Assembly: GCF_023078275.1 (NCBI RefSeq)
Contig: NC_062991.1
Span: forward strand, 3,410,001-3,474,000
DNA: 64,000 nt
DNA from: Leguminivora glycinivorella
Lineage: Eukaryota > Arthropoda > Insecta > Lepidoptera > Tortricidae
Reading direction: 5' to 3'
In this document: piece after piece, positions 13,801-20,131 of the stretch
Layout of the letters: each line of letters opens with the position of its first letter
How positions within the stretch are numbered: the stretch's first letter is position 1
Notes under the pieces: model-generated
Database searches by the model: none
What the model saw: only the letters and a program-made list of their open reading frames with translations
Told to the model about the DNA's origin: nothing
Translations under genes and position numbers: made by a program

Positions 13801-16204
13801 GTCATGTACCTACATACTACCTTTCTAATGTGTAACACCTAATGTATTATGAACATGACTGCAATACAATAAAGAATAATCACATGTAGTGCGAAAAGGG
13901 TTTCCTTCGTATTTTTCCGGAAACGTTCGTATTTGTCATGCTAGTTCAGTCAAAACCAGTACATCTTGTACTGAGACTGACTGAAATAGCATGACACGTT
14001 CGTATGTTTCCGTAACAATACGAAGGCAAATTTTCTCACTACATCTGTGCCTATTTTTTTTTTTTATACCACGTCGGTGGCAAACAGGTATACGGCCCGC
14101 CTGATGGAAAGCGGTCACTGTAACCTATGGACGCCTGCAACTCAAGGGGTGTCACATGCGCGTTGCCGACCCATCGACCCGAAACTAGTACACTCCTTCC
14201 GTATTTACTTGTAGACGTTTAAGTTTCGTGAGACATATTCAAATATGTATGTAAATATACGGAGGCCCATCATCAGAGGTATGATTGCTCGCGGCGGCTA
14301 GAGTCCGTGCACTATATAACTTGAAACATATCGTCAATCGCGATACGTATAAGTACCTATATTAAAGTCAGTACATCCGTATATTTTAATATCATAAGTA
14401 ACTTTTAAAGTTTTATTCGAAAACGTGACGAAATGTTTCCGAAAGGTTTTAGTAAGCCTCATCTTGTGTAAGACTTTAAACAGCATGCCAAGGGAGTTTT
14501 GGAAACACAACATATCCAAAAAAATCGTGGGCTCTCGACCGAATAATGGTAGCCGCTATCGGATGTACGAAGCGCCTGGCATCCGTTGGCTCGTTGGGTG
14601 GACGACATTCGAAAAACTGCGGGGCACTACTGGATGAGATTAGCCCAGGACCGGGATAAGTGGCGTACACGAAGGGAGGCCTATGCTCAGCAGTGGGCGA
14701 TTAATGGCTAAAATGACGATGATGATATGATGTGAGCAATGTCTAGATGTCTTTCTCGTATTTCTATAATATCACCAATAAATCCCTATGGGTTTTTACT
14801 ACTACTACTAAGATAATTAACAAATTAAAGCGAATAGAAGCGTCAGTCTTGACAAATTAAAGCGTATACATATACGAGTATGTTGATATATTGTTTACGG
14901 ACACTGACACTGGCGATTTAAGCAAATCTACTTTATTGTTTCTACGCAATTTAGAATCAAGTATCATGCGGTTTGCAAACTTTAACTATAGGCACAATAA
15001 ATGCAAGATAAAATATATTATGTCGTGTTGTCTAATTGTACTATACCTGACATCCTTTGGAAAGCATATGATAAAAATATTCGTGTTTAATTTTATGAGA
15101 CAGTTGAGTCCAAGAATTAGGATACGAGTAGAATGGAACTGTAGACCTGTTTGACACAAAAAATGTATTCCGAATTTCTTCTTTCGTCTAAAAAAAGTGG
15201 TGGAGAAGTAACAGACATACAAATTATTGATTTGTTTATTAAGACTTTTTTTTTATTTTTTTTAATGCACTTGGCAGACTTAATGCCTTTATTCATTCTA
15301 TGTATACCATCCGTCAACGATTTTTTTGCTAAAAAGTTTGGTGGTTTTACACTCTTTACATTCCTTTTTCAATGTAAAATAAATAATCAATGATTAGTTA
15401 CCATTATTGCAGATGGCGATTCCTCTGTCCATCGCGAAGTTGAGAACGGCCATGATGATGCCCAGAGCTGCTAAGAACACCCAGTCCTCGCCTAACCGGG
15501 CGAACGTATGCCTCCATATATAACCTGAAAGAAAGCATCAGATCAGATTAAATCCAGATTTTTTTGATGATACTCAGAAAATATTTCGCCTCTCTTTCCT
15601 TCTGCTATATCTTCTCCCGCCTTTGAAGCCAGCGGGCTTATCCACGTGCCACTTCACTTACCTAGGTATTACACAAATAGTACTAGTTTGAAGGCTCGGT
15701 GACTTTGGCCCCCAATCGGTGCGTTCCTCTGACCTACACCTCCCTCCGTCTCAGCTTTATTTTCATCTCCATTGCATCATCCTTCTTAGTTTTTCCTAAT
15801 CTTTTTCTTAGGCTTTTTCCCGTCACCTCTAACTCCTTTTGCCTAAGTTTGTCATCTTCATGTCATCTGCTAGATCGTTCTCAATCTCTATAACTCATCT
15901 AGTAGTTTGACGAACTTCTCCCTCGGCCGACTTTTTCCCCTTGGCCTCTAACCCTTTATGCCTAAGTTTGTTGCCTTTCCGCCGCCACTTCACTGAGCTT
16001 TACACCTACAACTATCTTCTACAATCTAGCATCTAACTCACCTAGTACTTTGACGAACTTCCCCCTCGGCCGACTTTTCCCCGTAGCCTCTAACTCTTTC
16101 TGCCTAAGTTTGTCATCTTTCCGCCGCCGCTTGCGCAGACGCCGCAGCCGGCGGGCCTCCTCGCGAGCCGCTTCGCTTAGGTCGCGTTGGTAGCGGCCAT
16201 ACAT
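1692..16204 (-). CDS. ClC-a: ClC-2/ClC-a type chloride channel, middle 12 exons (gene span)
   Basis: Twelve exons (listed separately) join in frame into 501 codons; all introns are GT-AG. The product matches the membrane domain of animal ClC-2 channels (fly ClC-a): it starts at MYGRY, carries GSGIPE (residues 139-144 of this partial protein), GKEGP (181-185, with the gating glutamate 183) and GIFVP (431-435), and stops in view at SEMTGQ. Family knowledge: a homodimeric, voltage- and volume-gated plasma-membrane chloride channel with one pore per subunit. The N-terminal exon(s) lie upstream of 16204 beyond an intron I could not bridge; the final helices and the two CBS domains lie past position 1. 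The initial ATG follows a splice acceptor and is probably internal. No stop or frameshift is seen, so the gene looks functional. Neighbouring sequence is transposon-derived and says nothing about regulation. Confidence 0.95.
1846..2140. repeat. ~290-bp interspersed repeat, copy 1
   Basis: The block from GAGGATCGAG to ATATGTCTTT recurs at 5937-6229, 29822-30110 and 62910-63168 (two in opposite orientation). It contains the motif GCGCCATCTAGC. I do not recognise the family. Confidence 0.8.
2221..2748 (-). pseudogene. Decayed partial tandem copies of ClC exon 11
   Basis: Just 3' of the exon on its own strand, at least three to four degenerate copies of its donor-side part follow at about 150-bp spacing (blocks near 2553-2740, 2431-2550, 2279-2430 and a stub at 2221-2278). 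The minus-strand frame of the nearest copy still reads KMAASLGRLTDELMHYFCPL before losing frame. Within each block an 18-bp unit that encodes KMGASL in the exon is itself repeated two or three times. The copies lack the acceptor end and the PVPAGIFVPAF part, so they cannot serve as alternative exons. Confidence 0.85.
2749..2911 (-). CDS. ClC-a: ClC exon 11: G-x-F-x-P filter motif
   Basis: The 163-nt exon encodes YFLSMVSCTLPVPAGIFVP followed by AFKMGASLGRLTGELMHYFC and GGHIQKILP. PVPAGIFVPAFKMGA corresponds to the ClC-2 sequence around GAFMPVFVIGA in helices M-N, part of the chloride path. Acceptor CTTTCCAG, donor CCAG/GTATTG. Degenerate copies of its 3' two-thirds follow in the next intron at 2221-2748. 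Confidence 0.95.
3215..3475. repeat. Intronic interspersed repeat, copy 1
   Basis: CCTCCTAGTCAAATCAGC through GTGACGTCACGGTCAA to GATGCTTTAT is shared with 6700-6935. No terminal structure is clear. An unnamed moth repeat. Confidence 0.75.
3539..3991. mobile_element. hAT-type MITE with 8-bp target duplication
   Basis: The element begins CAGGGAGCGTACTTTTC and ends in the inverted form CGTACGCTCCCTG-type sequence; long inverted arms (including GCCGATGACAT and the GACGTCA region) face each other. It is flanked on both sides by the identical 8-mer CTAATAAG (3531-3538, 3992-3999), as expected for hAT transposition. No ORF, so non-autonomous. Confidence 0.85.
4272..4416. mobile_element. TCGTCACTAC MITE, copy 1
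   Basis: A ~145-bp fold-back element with ends TCGTCACT(A)(A)TTTT and inverted TAGTGACGA. Other copies: 10294-10438, 27565-27710, 59754-59899. Two copies have clean TA flanks. Confidence 0.85.
4490..4560 (-). repeat. tRNA-like SINE relic
   Basis: On the minus strand an A-box-like TGGCTCAGTTGG and a B-box-like GGTTCAAACC are 40 bp apart. Stems are poor, so this is a tRNA-derived SINE head, not a tRNA gene. Confidence 0.5.
4765..4835 (+). mobile_element. LINE 3' tail fragment (GTTTGCCACCGACG type)
   Basis: CTCCATCAGGCGGACCGTAT and TTGTTTGCCACCGACG are shared with 11915-12035, 14050-14190, 31210-31350 and 40545-40690, where an A/T run follows. Likely LINE 3'-UTR debris. Confidence 0.6.
4896..5024 (-). 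CDS. ClC-a: ClC exon 10: K-L loop and helix M
   Basis: The 129-nt exon encodes VLSLFANFTWSDNLTAEQAS, an extracellular loop with one N-x-T sequon (NFT), then VNLYGCLWIFFLSI, the start of helix M. Acceptor ATTTCCCAG, donor TATT/GTGAGT, phase 0 on both sides. Residue spacing to the next exon matches ClC-2 without gaps, so no exon is missing between them. Confidence 0.95.
5109..5350 (+). mobile_element. SINE family A (tRNA head), copy 1
   Basis: The head reads GGTCTGGCTCAGTCG ... GGGTTCGAATCCCG (A and B boxes), followed by a body with TTTGTGTGATG, TCATGGAT and TATCGTCGCC, ending near GTGTAAGGTGTCC and an A/T tail. Other copies: 8040-8280, 8868-9260, 36257-36401, 45080-45228, 47790-48025, 63229-63470. 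The cloverleaf is degenerate; not a tRNA gene. Confidence 0.85.
5539..5936. mobile_element. Tc1/mariner-type fold-back MITE, three-armed copy
   Basis: Ends (C)CGGGTGCCCGGTAATTAAT and its inverse are flanked by TA (5537-5538, 5937-5938). Two arms of ~125 bp face each other (5539-5795) and a third arm in the orientation of the second follows (5815-5936), so this copy carries an arm duplication. The clean two-arm form is at 36472-36741. Confidence 0.85.
5937..6229. repeat. ~290-bp interspersed repeat, copy 2 (inverted)
   Basis: Reverse-oriented match of the block at 1846-2140. It abuts the fold-back MITE that ends at 5936, suggesting that MITE inserted at its edge. Confidence 0.8.
6256..6475 (+). 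mobile_element. SINE family B (tRNA head), copy 1
   Basis: The tRNA-like head GGTGGCCTAGCGATAAGAG ... CGGGTTCGAACCCCGGTACC is followed by a body with TTTGCCAGTGGC and AAACATCGTGAGAAAACTGG. A reverse copy lies at 58143-58362. Confidence 0.85.
6590..6680 (+). mobile_element. LINE 3' end fragment
   Basis: TCAAAGCGGACCCCAGGCTC and CCGGGATAACGCAAGGAGG ending in GATGATGATG recur, diverged and inverted, at 34520-34605 and 58040-58140. It reads as the 3' end of a LINE family. Confidence 0.6.
6700..6935. repeat. Intronic interspersed repeat, copy 2
   Basis: Matches 3215-3475 from CCTCCTAGTCAAATCAGC to the GATGCTTTAT segment, with an insertion of about 15 bp and extra sequence. Confidence 0.7.
7078..7398. 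mobile_element. Fold-back MITE with GTACAGA target duplication
   Basis: The ends CATAAATTAAATATAA and the inverse TTATATTTAATTTATG are flanked by GTACAGA on both sides (7071-7077, 7399-7405). Inner arms share ATACATTAAAATGCGA and GGCGCCA/TGGCGCC. A degenerate relative is at 11388-11732. Confidence 0.8.
7640..7893. other. Intron stretch with TG repeat
   Basis: Contains a GC-rich patch (GGCCTCGCTCGCACGCTCGC) and a (TG)n run at 7848-7880 just inside the intron donor of ClC exon 9. No other feature is recognised. Confidence 0.5.
7894..7996 (-). CDS. ClC-a: ClC exon 9: helix K
   Basis: The 103-nt exon encodes RFIYPGFMTLAVMSILFPPG, then IGKYMAADLGNQEQ. FPPG-x-G-x-(Y/F)MA is the conserved end of helix K in ClC-2 homologues. 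Acceptor TTTTGCAG, donor GCAG/GTAATC. A TG dinucleotide run (7848-7880) sits about 10 bp inside the following intron. Confidence 0.95.
8040..8280 (-). mobile_element. SINE family A, minus-strand copy
   Basis: Read on the minus strand it has the TCTGGCGCAGTCGG head, GGGTTCGAATCCCGG B box, TTTGTGTGATGAGCACAG body and a 3' part ending GTGTAAGAATGTCCTATA. Confidence 0.85.
8288..8518 (+). mobile_element. Small non-autonomous Helitron
   Basis: Starts TCCATACTAATATTA, ends GCCGCGGGCAAACGCTAG, inserted between A (8287) and T (8519), the Helitron hallmark. Internal GTCCGTCTTTCACGGC and GAAGGGGTGGAGAGTGACAT are shared with the other small copies in this window. Confidence 0.8.
8675..8855 (+). mobile_element. 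LINE 3' end with (TATG)n tail, copy 1
   Basis: GGCGAGAGGCTGGCAACCTG, TTGCCAAGAGTGGCACTG and AGGCGTGATTGTATG followed by a GTAT microsatellite tail. Other copies: 30440-30705, 47490-47760 (-), 50150-50372 (-), 50795-50965. Confidence 0.75.
8868..9260 (+). mobile_element. SINE family A, copy split by a MITE
   Basis: The head CGGTCTGGCCTAGCGCGTAG, B box GGGTTCGAATCCCGG and body are intact but interrupted at 9002-9133 by a hAT-like MITE; the SINE resumes at CTCGTATA and ends GTGTAAGGTGTCC. Confidence 0.85.
9002..9133. mobile_element. 132-bp hAT-like MITE nested in a SINE
   Basis: Ends CAGCAGCGGCTGGT and inverse ACCAGCCGCCTCTG; flanked by CTATGTAT (8994-9001) and CTATGTAC (9134-9141), a 7-of-8 match. 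Intact SINE copies lack it, giving an empty-site comparison. Confidence 0.75.
9333..9431 (-). CDS. ClC-a: ClC exon 8: helix J and linker
   Basis: The 99-nt exon encodes a hydrophobic helix, IVCGLLAALWVWLHRQYVLF, then MRKKHISSFLQKK. This is the helix J region and its cytoplasmic linker. Acceptor TTTTTTCAG, donor AGAA/GTAAGT; the last codon (AAC) is split with the next exon. Confidence 0.95.
9445..9722 (+). pseudogene. LINE ORF2 C-terminal fragment
   Basis: The frame reads LRWLGHLIRMGEDRAVKRA, then RWADRVEADLRELGVNEGW and REVALDRVKWRALVLEAKTH to a stop. This is the C-terminal tail found after the reverse transcriptase of insect RTE/Jockey-like LINEs. It is 5'-truncated and lies antisense in the 321-bp intron between ClC exons 7 and 8. 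A shorter relative is at 53318-53395. Confidence 0.8.
9753..9874 (-). CDS. ClC-a: ClC exon 7: loop between helices I and J
   Basis: The 122-nt exon encodes MFRLLSVWSGALPTVKPLF, then NLPQDFPFDPQEFAVFVLL. The FDPQE segment aligns with the extracellular loop FDLQE of ClC-2 before helix J. Acceptor CTCTTCCAG, donor TAGG/GTGAGT. The 321-bp intron that follows contains an antisense LINE tail. Confidence 0.95.
10075..10163 (-). CDS. ClC-a: ClC exon 6: helix I region
   Basis: The 89-nt exon encodes GVLFSIEVTTTYFAVRNYWR followed by GFFAACCSAI. GVLFSIEV and FAVRNYWRGFFAA are hallmark ClC-2 sequence at the dimer interface. Acceptor TTTTTCAG, donor CATT/GTGAGT, ending in phase 0. Confidence 0.97.
10294..10438. 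mobile_element. TCGTCACTAC MITE, copy 2
   Basis: TIRs TCGTCACTACTTTTAAAAAA facing TTTTAAAAGTAGTGACGA, flanked by TA on both sides. Confidence 0.88.
10867..11023 (-). CDS. ClC-a: ClC exon 5: GKEGP motif and helices F-G
   Basis: The 157-nt exon starts GPSVHIASMVAQLLSKL, completing GKEGP with the preceding exon, then IYTNESRTTEMLAAACAVGV and ASCFAAPVG. This is the helix F-G/H region at the subunit interface; TEMLAAACAVGV is close to invariant in ClC-2. Acceptor TTCCCCAG, donor GGAG/GTAATA. Confidence 0.97.
11388..11732. mobile_element. Relative of the 7078-7398 MITE, with nested insertion
   Basis: Ends GATTAAATATAAGA and inverse TCTTATATTTAAC; arms contain TGGCGTTAAGTGTCAC and its inverse. A TTAA element is inserted at 11571-11693. 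Confidence 0.7.
11571..11693. mobile_element. piggyBac-type MITE (TTAA duplication)
   Basis: CACTTTCG ... CGAAAGTG, 123 bp, flanked exactly by TTAA (11567-11570, 11694-11697). Confidence 0.75.
11733..11911 (-). mobile_element. Small Helitron, minus strand
   Basis: Minus-strand 5' end TCCATAACAATATTATAG, 3' end AAAGCTGCGGGGAAGAGCTAG, A before and T after. Same internal GTCCGTCTTTCACGGC as 8288-8518. Confidence 0.75.
11915..12035 (-). mobile_element. LINE 3' tail fragment (CCACGTCGGTGGC type)
   Basis: T-run then ATACCACGTCGGTGGCAAAC, GCCCGCCTGATGGAAAGC and GCGCGTTGCCGACCCA; minus-strand LINE 3'-UTR sequence shared with 14050-14190 and 40545-40690. Confidence 0.65.
12139..12333. repeat. Perfect 60-bp inverted repeat around a tRNA-like core
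   Basis: 12139-12198 and 12274-12333 are exact reverse complements over 60 bases. The 75-bp loop read on the minus strand has A box GTGGTCTAGTGGTAAGG and B box GGGTTCGATTCCCGG, the second stem of the B arm lying in the repeat arm. The acceptor stem does not pair, so it is a tRNA-derived element, not a tRNA gene. Perfect arm identity implies recent origin or conversion. Confidence 0.85.
12428..12561 (-). CDS. ClC-a: ClC exon 4: GSGIPE anion-pathway motif
   Basis: The 134-nt exon begins by completing Gly and gives GSGIPEMKTILRGVQLKEYL, then LTYRALISKVIGLTATLGSG and LPLGKE. GSGIPE is the first of the anion-coordinating sequences of the family (helix C-D); the exon ends after the GKE of GKEGP, so the gating glutamate is its last codon. 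Acceptor GTTTCAG, donor GGAG/GTAACT, phase 0 at its 3' end. Confidence 0.97.
12709..12782. mobile_element. 74-bp piggyBac-type MITE
   Basis: CCCTTAAATGCAT ... ATGCATTTAAGGG flanked by TTAA on both sides (12705-12708, 12783-12786). Confidence 0.7.
12855..13076 (-). mobile_element. Small Helitron, minus strand
   Basis: Minus-strand start TCCATATGTACTAATATT, end CGAAGCCGAGGGCAAAAG-CTAG, flanked A and T. Contains a C9/G run region near 12920. Confidence 0.75.
13172..13300 (-). CDS. ClC-a: ClC exon 3: loop and helix C
   Basis: The 129-nt exon encodes ARMWMYNDLATSTFSQYVAW, a hydrophobic helix (LPVCLILFAAGFVHIVA) and AQSI, leading into the GSGIPE motif split across the next junction. Acceptor TTTTCAG, donor ATAG/GTAACA, phase 1 on both sides. 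Confidence 0.95.
   Translation of the reverse strand, partial: LACGCTTTWPRLHSASTSRGCLCRCVSSCSPLVLCISSLRRV
13546..13724 (-). mobile_element. Small Helitron, minus strand
   Basis: Minus-strand start TCCATACTAATATTATAAAT, end GCGAAGCCGCGGACAAAAG-CTAG, flanked A and T. The 3' hairpin CCGCGG...-type stem sits about 10 nt before CTAG. Confidence 0.82.
13884..14043. mobile_element. TGTAGTGCGAAAAGG MITE
   Basis: TIRs TGTAGTGCGAAAAGG and inverse TTCTCACTACA with inner ATACGAAGG/CCTTCGTAT and CATGCTA.../...TAGCATG arms. A larger interrupted copy ends at 63224. Confidence 0.75.
14050..14190 (-). mobile_element. LINE 3' tail fragment
   Basis: T-run then ATACCACGTCGGTGGCAAAC; matches 11915-12035. Confidence 0.65.
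14575..14715 (+). pseudogene. LINE ORF2 C-terminal remnant, frameshifted
   Basis: Across two frames it reads GIRWLVGW, then RLAQDRDKWRTRREAYAQQW and a stop, the usual tail of a LINE polyprotein. The shift falls near 14625. A more decayed relative is at 50606-50730. Confidence 0.7.
14720..15401. other. Intron, nothing recognised
   Basis: AT-rich intron of the channel gene. Small open frames show no family resemblance. Confidence 0.5.
15402..15524 (-). CDS. ClC-a: ClC exon 2: helix B region
   Basis: The 123-nt exon completes a Gly codon and encodes YIWRHTFARLGEDWVFLAAL followed by a hydrophobic stretch, MAVLNFAMDRGIAICN. The DWVF...LG segment is the conserved start of helix B in ClC-2-like channels. 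Acceptor TTTCAG, donor AATG/GTAACT; phase 1 on both sides. Confidence 0.94.
15811..15993 (-). pseudogene. Decayed partial copies of ClC exon 1
   Basis: In the intron right after the first visible exon, 15891-15993 repeats the last ~95 bases of that exon plus its donor region: TTTGACGAACTT and CCCTCGGCCGACTTT recur in the same order. A one-base insertion shifts the frame and the donor GTGAGT has become ATGAGT. A second, shorter copy at 15811-15858 keeps CCTAAGTTTGTCATCTT. Both look non-functional. Confidence 0.85.
16042..16204 (-). CDS. ClC-a: ClC exon 1 of 12 in view: N-terminal cytoplasmic segment
   Basis: This 163-nt exon encodes 54 codons plus one base: MYGRYQRDLSEAAREEAR followed by a very basic stretch rich in Arg and Lys, ending GKFVKVL. 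The MYGRY start matches the conserved cytoplasmic segment of ClC-2 proteins just before helix A/B. The acceptor is TTTTCCAG immediately before ATG and the donor is CTAG/GTGAGT. Because ClC-2 homologues have residues before MYGRY, I treat the ATG as internal. Degenerate copies of its donor-side half lie at 15891-15993 and 15811-15858. Confidence 0.93.
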
Positions 16205-17146
16205 CTGGAAAATAAGATGATTTGTTTTATGAGTTTTATTACATTGCGGTATTTGATGTCTGTGCAAAATTGTATGTGACCTCAACAGCCCGCCCAACTA
16301 ACAAAAATTAGTCTTATAGTGGCTTATAATGCCAAAAATAGTACTCTTATAATAACCTTGTAAACCCTTTACAAGAGGGCATTTGGGCACACCTTATAAG
16401 GCCAAAAACCTTATATCCCCCTTGTAGTTGCTATATTATTAGCTTTCTTATCTTGTACGTGCTTTATAATGGCATGCAATAAGAAAGTTAATCTTATAAT
16501 GGCAAGAAAAGTGCTTTTAAAAGGCTAATGTACTAATAAGAATCATATTTAAAGCTTTAATAAAGGCAATTATACTTGTAAGAATCATATTCAAAGCTTT
16601 AATAAGGGCAATAGCTCTTGTACACGTTTTGTGATCATCAGATATAAGGGAGTAAAACTCATAACGGTGAAACAGGATGCTGTTTTAAAAGTTTATTGTG
16701 CTTTTCGTAGTGATTTATGTGTACATCATCATCAAGTCATCCATTTTGCAAGTTAGTAAACGGTAAGTTAACTTTTACATATTACAATTATTTGCTTATT
16801 TATTATGAAAACTGTGTGGGAATCCAATTTCATGGTGAAATGTGATATAAAATGTGTTGTATTATTAATGCGCCCTTGTATTTCAACGGTTTTGTACTAA
16901 AAATGCGGTTAATTAATTTTGACATGTCTTGAGCAAGGCTGTTATAAGAGTAAAAGCAGTAAGCACATCAATTACAAATACTCTATAAGCGTAAAAACTT
17001 TATAATAGCCACCGGTGTTACTTATGATTCGCCATTTTATATATCTTTAGGGTTCCTTCTCACAATTAGTGAAATCCCGAACCTTACCATCTAGTTAAAT
17101 ATTTGTAACGGATACCAGTTAAAAATTCATAACGTTATCGTTAGAG

Positions 17147-17188
17147 AGCAGATTTCAGGTAGCGATTTAAATATTAATATGAATATGA
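17147..17188. repeat. Inverted repeat, left arm
   Basis: TTTCAGGTAGCGATTTAAAT with flanks is repeated inverted at 19938-19980 (one to three differences). Without the intervening Helitron the arms would be about 420 bp apart, so the Helitron entered an older fold-back. Confidence 0.7.
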
Positions 17189-17553
17189 CTCGCATACAAT
17201 ATTTATTATTTTTTCTACACACGAAAAAATGTATGGGAACATAAAAGTAAAACCCTTTTTGGATGCTTTTGTGAATATTGGGCAAAAGTTATAATGATAA
17301 TAAATAAAAATAAAAAAAATATTTATTTATACTTATTTCTTTAATATTTCTTCTGCGCATTGCACAGTAAAAACTTCTATTATGGCTCAAAGAATATAGA
17401 AATGAAAGTAATTCGCTTCTTATATATATTTAAATTGAAAGTCCATTATTTAGAATAAAATACTTTTTTTTAAATGTAGTTTGTTGAAAAAATAACATTA
17501 ATTTAATCTAATTATTCAGTGAAGTTTGTGGTGTGCGATGTAGGTAATAATAA

Positions 17554-19037
17554 TCTAAATATATAAAAGAAGAAGCTGACTGACTGACTGACTGACTGAC
17601 TGACATATCAACGCACAGCCGAAACCGCTGGTCCTAGAGATTTCAAATTTGGCACGCAGGTTCCTTATATAGTGTAGAGGAGCACTAAGAAAGGATTTTC
17701 CAAAATTCACCTCCTAATGGGGTCAAATGGGGGTTCAAAGTTTGTATGGGGAAACAAGATTAGTTTGACTATTTTATTCGAAACTTCACAGAAAGATTCC
17801 TTAAGACATATGACTGAATACGTGTTTCAGGTTTTTTGAAAATTTAACCCCTAAAAGGGTGAAAAGGGGGTGATAAAGTCAAAAAATCAATATGGATATC
17901 GTTTTAATGGTTTATCGGGTCGCTGATCACGATAAATACAACGTTTTTAAAATCTAACGAGGCGGAAGTGAAATACCTTCTACCCTGTTGTGGTGCAATG
18001 GGGTTTAAATATCAAAAAAATATATAAAAGAAGATATTGACTGACTGACTGACATATCAACACACAGCCGAAACCGCTGGTCCTAGAGATTTCAAATTTG
18101 GCACGTAGGTTCCTTATATAGTGTAGAGGAGCACTAAGAAAGGATTTTCCAAAATTCTCCTCCTAAGGGGGTCAAATGGGGGTTCAAAGTTTGTATGGGG
18201 AAACAAGATTAGTTTGACTATTTTATTCGAAACTTCACAGGAAGATTCCTTAAGACATATGACTGAATAAGTGTTTCAGGTTTTTTGAAAATTTAACCCC
18301 TAAAAGGGTGAAAAGGGGGTGATCAAGTCAATAAATCAATATGGGTATCGTTTTTATGGTTTATCGGGTCGCTGATCACGATAAATACAACGTTTTTAAA
18401 ATCTAACGAGGCGGAAGTGAAATACCTTCTCCCCTGTTGTGGTGCAATGGGGTTTAAATATATAAAAGAAGATATTGACTGACTGATAGACATATCAACA
18501 CACAGCCGAAACCGCTGGTCCTAGAGATTTCAAATTTGGCACATAGGTTCCTTATATGGCGTAGAGGAGCACTAAGAAAGGATTTTTCAAAATTCTCCTC
18601 TTAAAAGGGTGAAATGGGGGTTCAAAGTTTGTATGGGGAAACAAGATTAGTTTGACTATTTTATTCGAAACTTCACAGGAGGATTCCTAAAGACATATGA
18701 CTAAATACATGTTTCAGGTTTTTTGAAAATTTGACCCCTAAAGGGGTGCAAAGGGGGTAAAGTCAAAAACACAATATGGGTATCGTTTTTATGGTTTATC
18801 GGGTCGCTGATCACGATAAATACAACGATTTTAAAATTTAATGAGGTGGAAAAGAAATTTTCTCCCCTGTTGTTGTGCAATGGGGTTAAAATATTAAAAT
18901 AGCCATAAGTATAGCTTTAGTTTTTATCTTTACTTCTGGTTCAAGAGATTTCAAATTGACACGGAAGTTCCTTAGAGGAGCACTAAGAAAGGATTTTTCA
19001 AAGTTCACCTCCTAGTATGATAATTTGACAGGGGCAA

Positions 19038-19118
<81 letters not shown>

Positions 19119-19895
19119 TAGGGAAAGGGATAGAAATAGGGATAAAAATAGGGGACGGGAACGGGGATAGGGATAGGGGAGGGACGGGGACAGGGACGGG
19201 ACGGGACGGGGACGGGGACGGGGACAAAGATAGAGATAGGGACGGGGATAAGAATAGGGATTGAGGTCGTAATAATCGGTCGGCAATCGATATCTAGGCA
19301 GTGTGAAATACAGGTGGCTCAGTGGGAAGGGATTAGTAAGTAGGCATCGGCGAGTATCCTGCATCCGTAATAACTATTACATTCAATGTGCTGTAAGAAG
19401 ATCGTTGTTTTGCTTGCCTTTTATAGGTTTACGTTTGCAATAAGTATAAGCAAAATGGAAAAAATTGTAAGCGATAATGCAAGGAAGTACTTTTTACCCT
19501 ACCGACCATAGCGTCGAGATACTGGCTATTTGGGTCGTATGAAGTTTCCCCAGTATAAATATTTATATAGGTAAAATACATACATATTCGTACCTACTAC
19601 CTACGCTGTGGTCGCTGTGTAACAATTCTACAATCATTGCAAGAATTTCTTTAAAAACAATAGTAATATGTGTAAGGTACAGTCAGCCAAAACCGGACCG
19701 TACAGCAAATAGATCAGTTACAATGCCCCCCCCCCCCCCCCCAGTCGAGAATTGCCCCGCTTTACCTTAATCGAAATAATCGCGGACAGATGTACCTACA
19801 AAGAAACCTACGGATCCAAATGAAAATATTATTTTTTATAAACGTTTCAATAAGAATACTTTTATTACGCGGGCGAAGCCGCGGGTAAAAGCTAG
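17554..19895 (+). mobile_element. 2.34-kb non-autonomous Helitron with internal repeats
   Basis: Begins TCTAAATATATAAAAGAAG after A (17553), ends ACGCGGGCGAAGCCGCGGG, a hairpin (CGCGG/CCGCG), then TAAAAG-CTAG before T (19896): canonical Helitron termini. It holds three tandem units of about 440 bp starting near 17556, 18021 and 18458, each opening with a (TGAC)n run and ATATCAACRCACAGCCGAAA, then a GGGACA hexamer array. No Rep/helicase frame, so non-autonomous. Confidence 0.85.
19033..19258. repeat. GGGACA/GGGATA minisatellite
   Basis: About 35 hexamer-like units, near perfect GGGACA at 19033-19110 and drifting to GGGATA, GGGACG after that. Lies inside the Helitron; apparent Thr-Gly or Ser-Leu open frames here are artefacts of the repeat. 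Confidence 0.9.
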
Positions 19896-20131
19896 TAGAT
19901 TATAAACCACATGACATGTATTTAAAAAATTGCACTAGTCATATCCATATTAATATTTAAATCGCTACCTGAAATCCGCTGTCTAGTTATCATGTACTTG
20001 GCGCAAACCTTTGAAATTGCATTTTTGTTCGAAAGACCGTTCTTTTTAAACCGGTATTTTGGGGAACGCTTTGATAAAGGTTTGGTTCGATTAACCGGCA
20101 TAGAACAAAATAAAACCGTGTAGTCCGCAGC

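Noticed and set aside
16019..16297. ClC start codon further upstream in the open frame at 16297
   Set aside because: The upstream part is not conserved and a strong splice acceptor (TTTTCCAG) lies directly before MYGRY, so it is read-through into the intron.
17560..18480. CRISPR-like spaced repeats
   Set aside because: The (TGAC)n starts recur at ~440 bp with homologous sequence between them: tandem Helitron units in an animal genome.
19005..19364. Long open frames of Thr-Gly, Pro-Val or Ser-Leu repeats
   Set aside because: They are forced by the GGGACA hexamer array, open in several frames on both strands, and lie inside a Helitron.
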